DNA of 64,000 nucleotides, from positions 3,148,001-3,212,000 of the forward strand of contig NZ_CP102589.1 of the NCBI RefSeq assembly GCF_032818155.1, written 5' to 3'. A program made the translations under genes and the position numbers. Origin of the DNA: Niallia taxi (lineage in GTDB: Bacteria; Bacillota; Bacilli; Bacillales; Cytobacillaceae). The notes below the pieces were generated by a model that did no database searches, had not been told where the DNA came from, and saw only the letters and a list, made by a program, of their open reading frames with translations. This document shows, in pieces, positions 63,356-64,000 of the stretch (positions within the stretch are counted from its first letter, which is position 1; every line of letters begins with the position of its first letter).

Positions 63356-63439
63356 CTTTTTTCCTCCTTGCTGAGGATAACTCCGAATGATTCTTTTATT
63401 TTATACATATTTGCTTAGTTTTACTATGATTTACATTGT

Positions 63440-63471
63440 AAAAAACCATTTACATATGGTAAATGGTTTTA
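63440..63471 (-). terminator. Terminator of the sugar exporter gene
   Basis: AAAACCATTTAC and GTAAATGGTTTT pair over five bases; minus strand runs into TTTTTTAC. Confidence 0.85.
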
Positions 63472-63536
63472 GATGATTCTTCTGTAGGTTTCCTTTACTC
63501 TTAAAAAGTTAAGTTAGGGACAAAGTAAAAATTACT

Positions 63537-64000
63537 CTAATCCATTCCAAAGGATGCCGATTTGTTGGCACTTTGTTTTTCTTTTCCGAAAAGAATCAGG
63601 CAAACCAGGGCAATGATTGCAAAAATGGCGTAAATAATAATTACATTGCCATAGTTCATTGCTTCTGCTAGTACACCGAACATTAAGTAGCCAACAGTAT
63701 TGCCAATTTGGGTCGAGTTCATATAAAGGGTTGTTGCTGTCCCTTGTGCTTGTGGAATGAAGTCCTGGAAATAGGATATGGCAATTCCTGATGTAATGGA
63801 AACCTGTGCCGCACTTAATATTTGCAGCGGATATATTTGCCAAGGTTCATTAACAAAGAAGAATAACGAAAAATAAATGGCGGCAATAGCAAAGCCAATT
63901 CTTATAAGCAATCCGTTATCCAGCTTGGTTGCCAGCATTCCGACTGCAATCATCATCGGTACTTCGAAAATCGGCGGCACACTGAAAATTAACCCAACAT
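63537..64000 (-). CDS. SET-family sugar efflux transporter, C-terminal part (cut by window edge)
   Basis: The reading frame is open to the window edge, so about 154 C-terminal residues of a 12-helix MFS protein are seen: FSVPPIFEVPMM, a cytoplasmic loop TKLDNGLLIRIG, and FQDFIPQAQGTATTLYMNSTQIGNTVGYLM. This pattern is that of SetA/SotB-like sugar exporters of the SET group. The upstream part is outside the window, so neither start nor operon can be judged. It has its own terminator. Confidence 0.82.
   Translation of the reverse strand, partial: VGLIFSVPPIFEVPMMIAVGMLATKLDNGLLIRIGFAIAAIYFSLFFFVNEPWQIYPLQILSAAQVSITSGIAISYFQDFIPQAQGTATTLYMNSTQIGNTVGYLMFGVLAEAMNYGNVIIIYAIFAIIALVCLILFGKEKQSANKSASFGMD

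Overview
The window is ordinary low-GC Firmicute chromosome and looks like an aerobic, spore-forming member of the Bacillaceae. Pointers are close matches in order and motif to Bacillus gene sets: glcU-gdh, yuaF-floT with a sigma-W promoter, yjlC-ndh with a Rex site, kimA behind a c-di-AMP riboswitch, ansR beside an asparaginase gene, and two tiny YjcZ-type genes. Shine-Dalgarno sites are strong, TTG and GTG starts are common, and almost every operon ends in a clear intrinsic terminator. I saw no tRNA, rRNA, CRISPR array, insertion sequence, prophage or plasmid function. Species cannot be fixed from sequence reading alone.

Layout. 0-5.3 kb: a sirtuin, a DUF1232 membrane protein, then a TPP-riboswitch operon for thiamine-precursor uptake (binding protein, thiamine-binding protein, permease, ATPase) whose last, translationally coupled gene is a TatD-type hydrolase. 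5.3-10.7 kb: a signalling cluster with a stand-alone cobalamin-binding protein carrying CarH-like photosensor motifs, a PAS-like protein, an unrecognised helical protein, and a convergent 1182-residue CheB-CheR-PAS-PAS-histidine kinase fusion. 11-15.5 kb: two YjcZ microproteins, a GbsR-type regulator and the opuA glycine betaine transporter. 15.6-22 kb: flotillin and NfeD, a YlmA-type ATPase, an orphan HPr, an orphan PTS IIB and a PRD regulator. 22-29.6 kb: a class-I amidotransferase-like hydrolase, a YunD-type nucleotidase, phnDCEE and a 2-hydroxyacid dehydrogenase. 29.6-38.5 kb: a Zur-boxed zinc transporter, a CwlO-like endopeptidase, a D-amino-acid-oxidase-like flavoprotein and a large SH3b-repeat glucosaminidase.

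38.8-54.7 kb: YitT, asparaginase and AnsR, a nitroreductase, an acetoin/diacetyl reductase, KimA, the YjlC-Ndh pair, a Dabb protein, an APC permease, an SDR protein, an NamA-type ene reductase, a small lipoprotein, a MarR regulator and gdh/glcU. 54.8-64 kb is rich in transport and regulation: a TetR/DHA2 exporter pair, a DeoR regulator, an MdtG-like MFS protein, a MarR/EmrB-like/EmrA-like efflux set, a PsiE protein and the C-terminal part of a SET-family sugar exporter cut by the window edge.

Many units carry a readable switch: TPP and c-di-AMP riboswitches with terminators, a perfect sigma-W promoter, Rex and Zur operators, and palindromes in front of opuA and the EmrB-like gene. Together they describe a cell that matches potassium, osmolyte, zinc, thiamine and redox status to transport. 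The parts that look least described are the cobalamin/PAS/CheB-CheR-kinase neighbourhood (5.3-10.7 kb), the TatD hydrolase locked into the thiamine operon, and the PTS regulator/IIB/HPr set without a permease.
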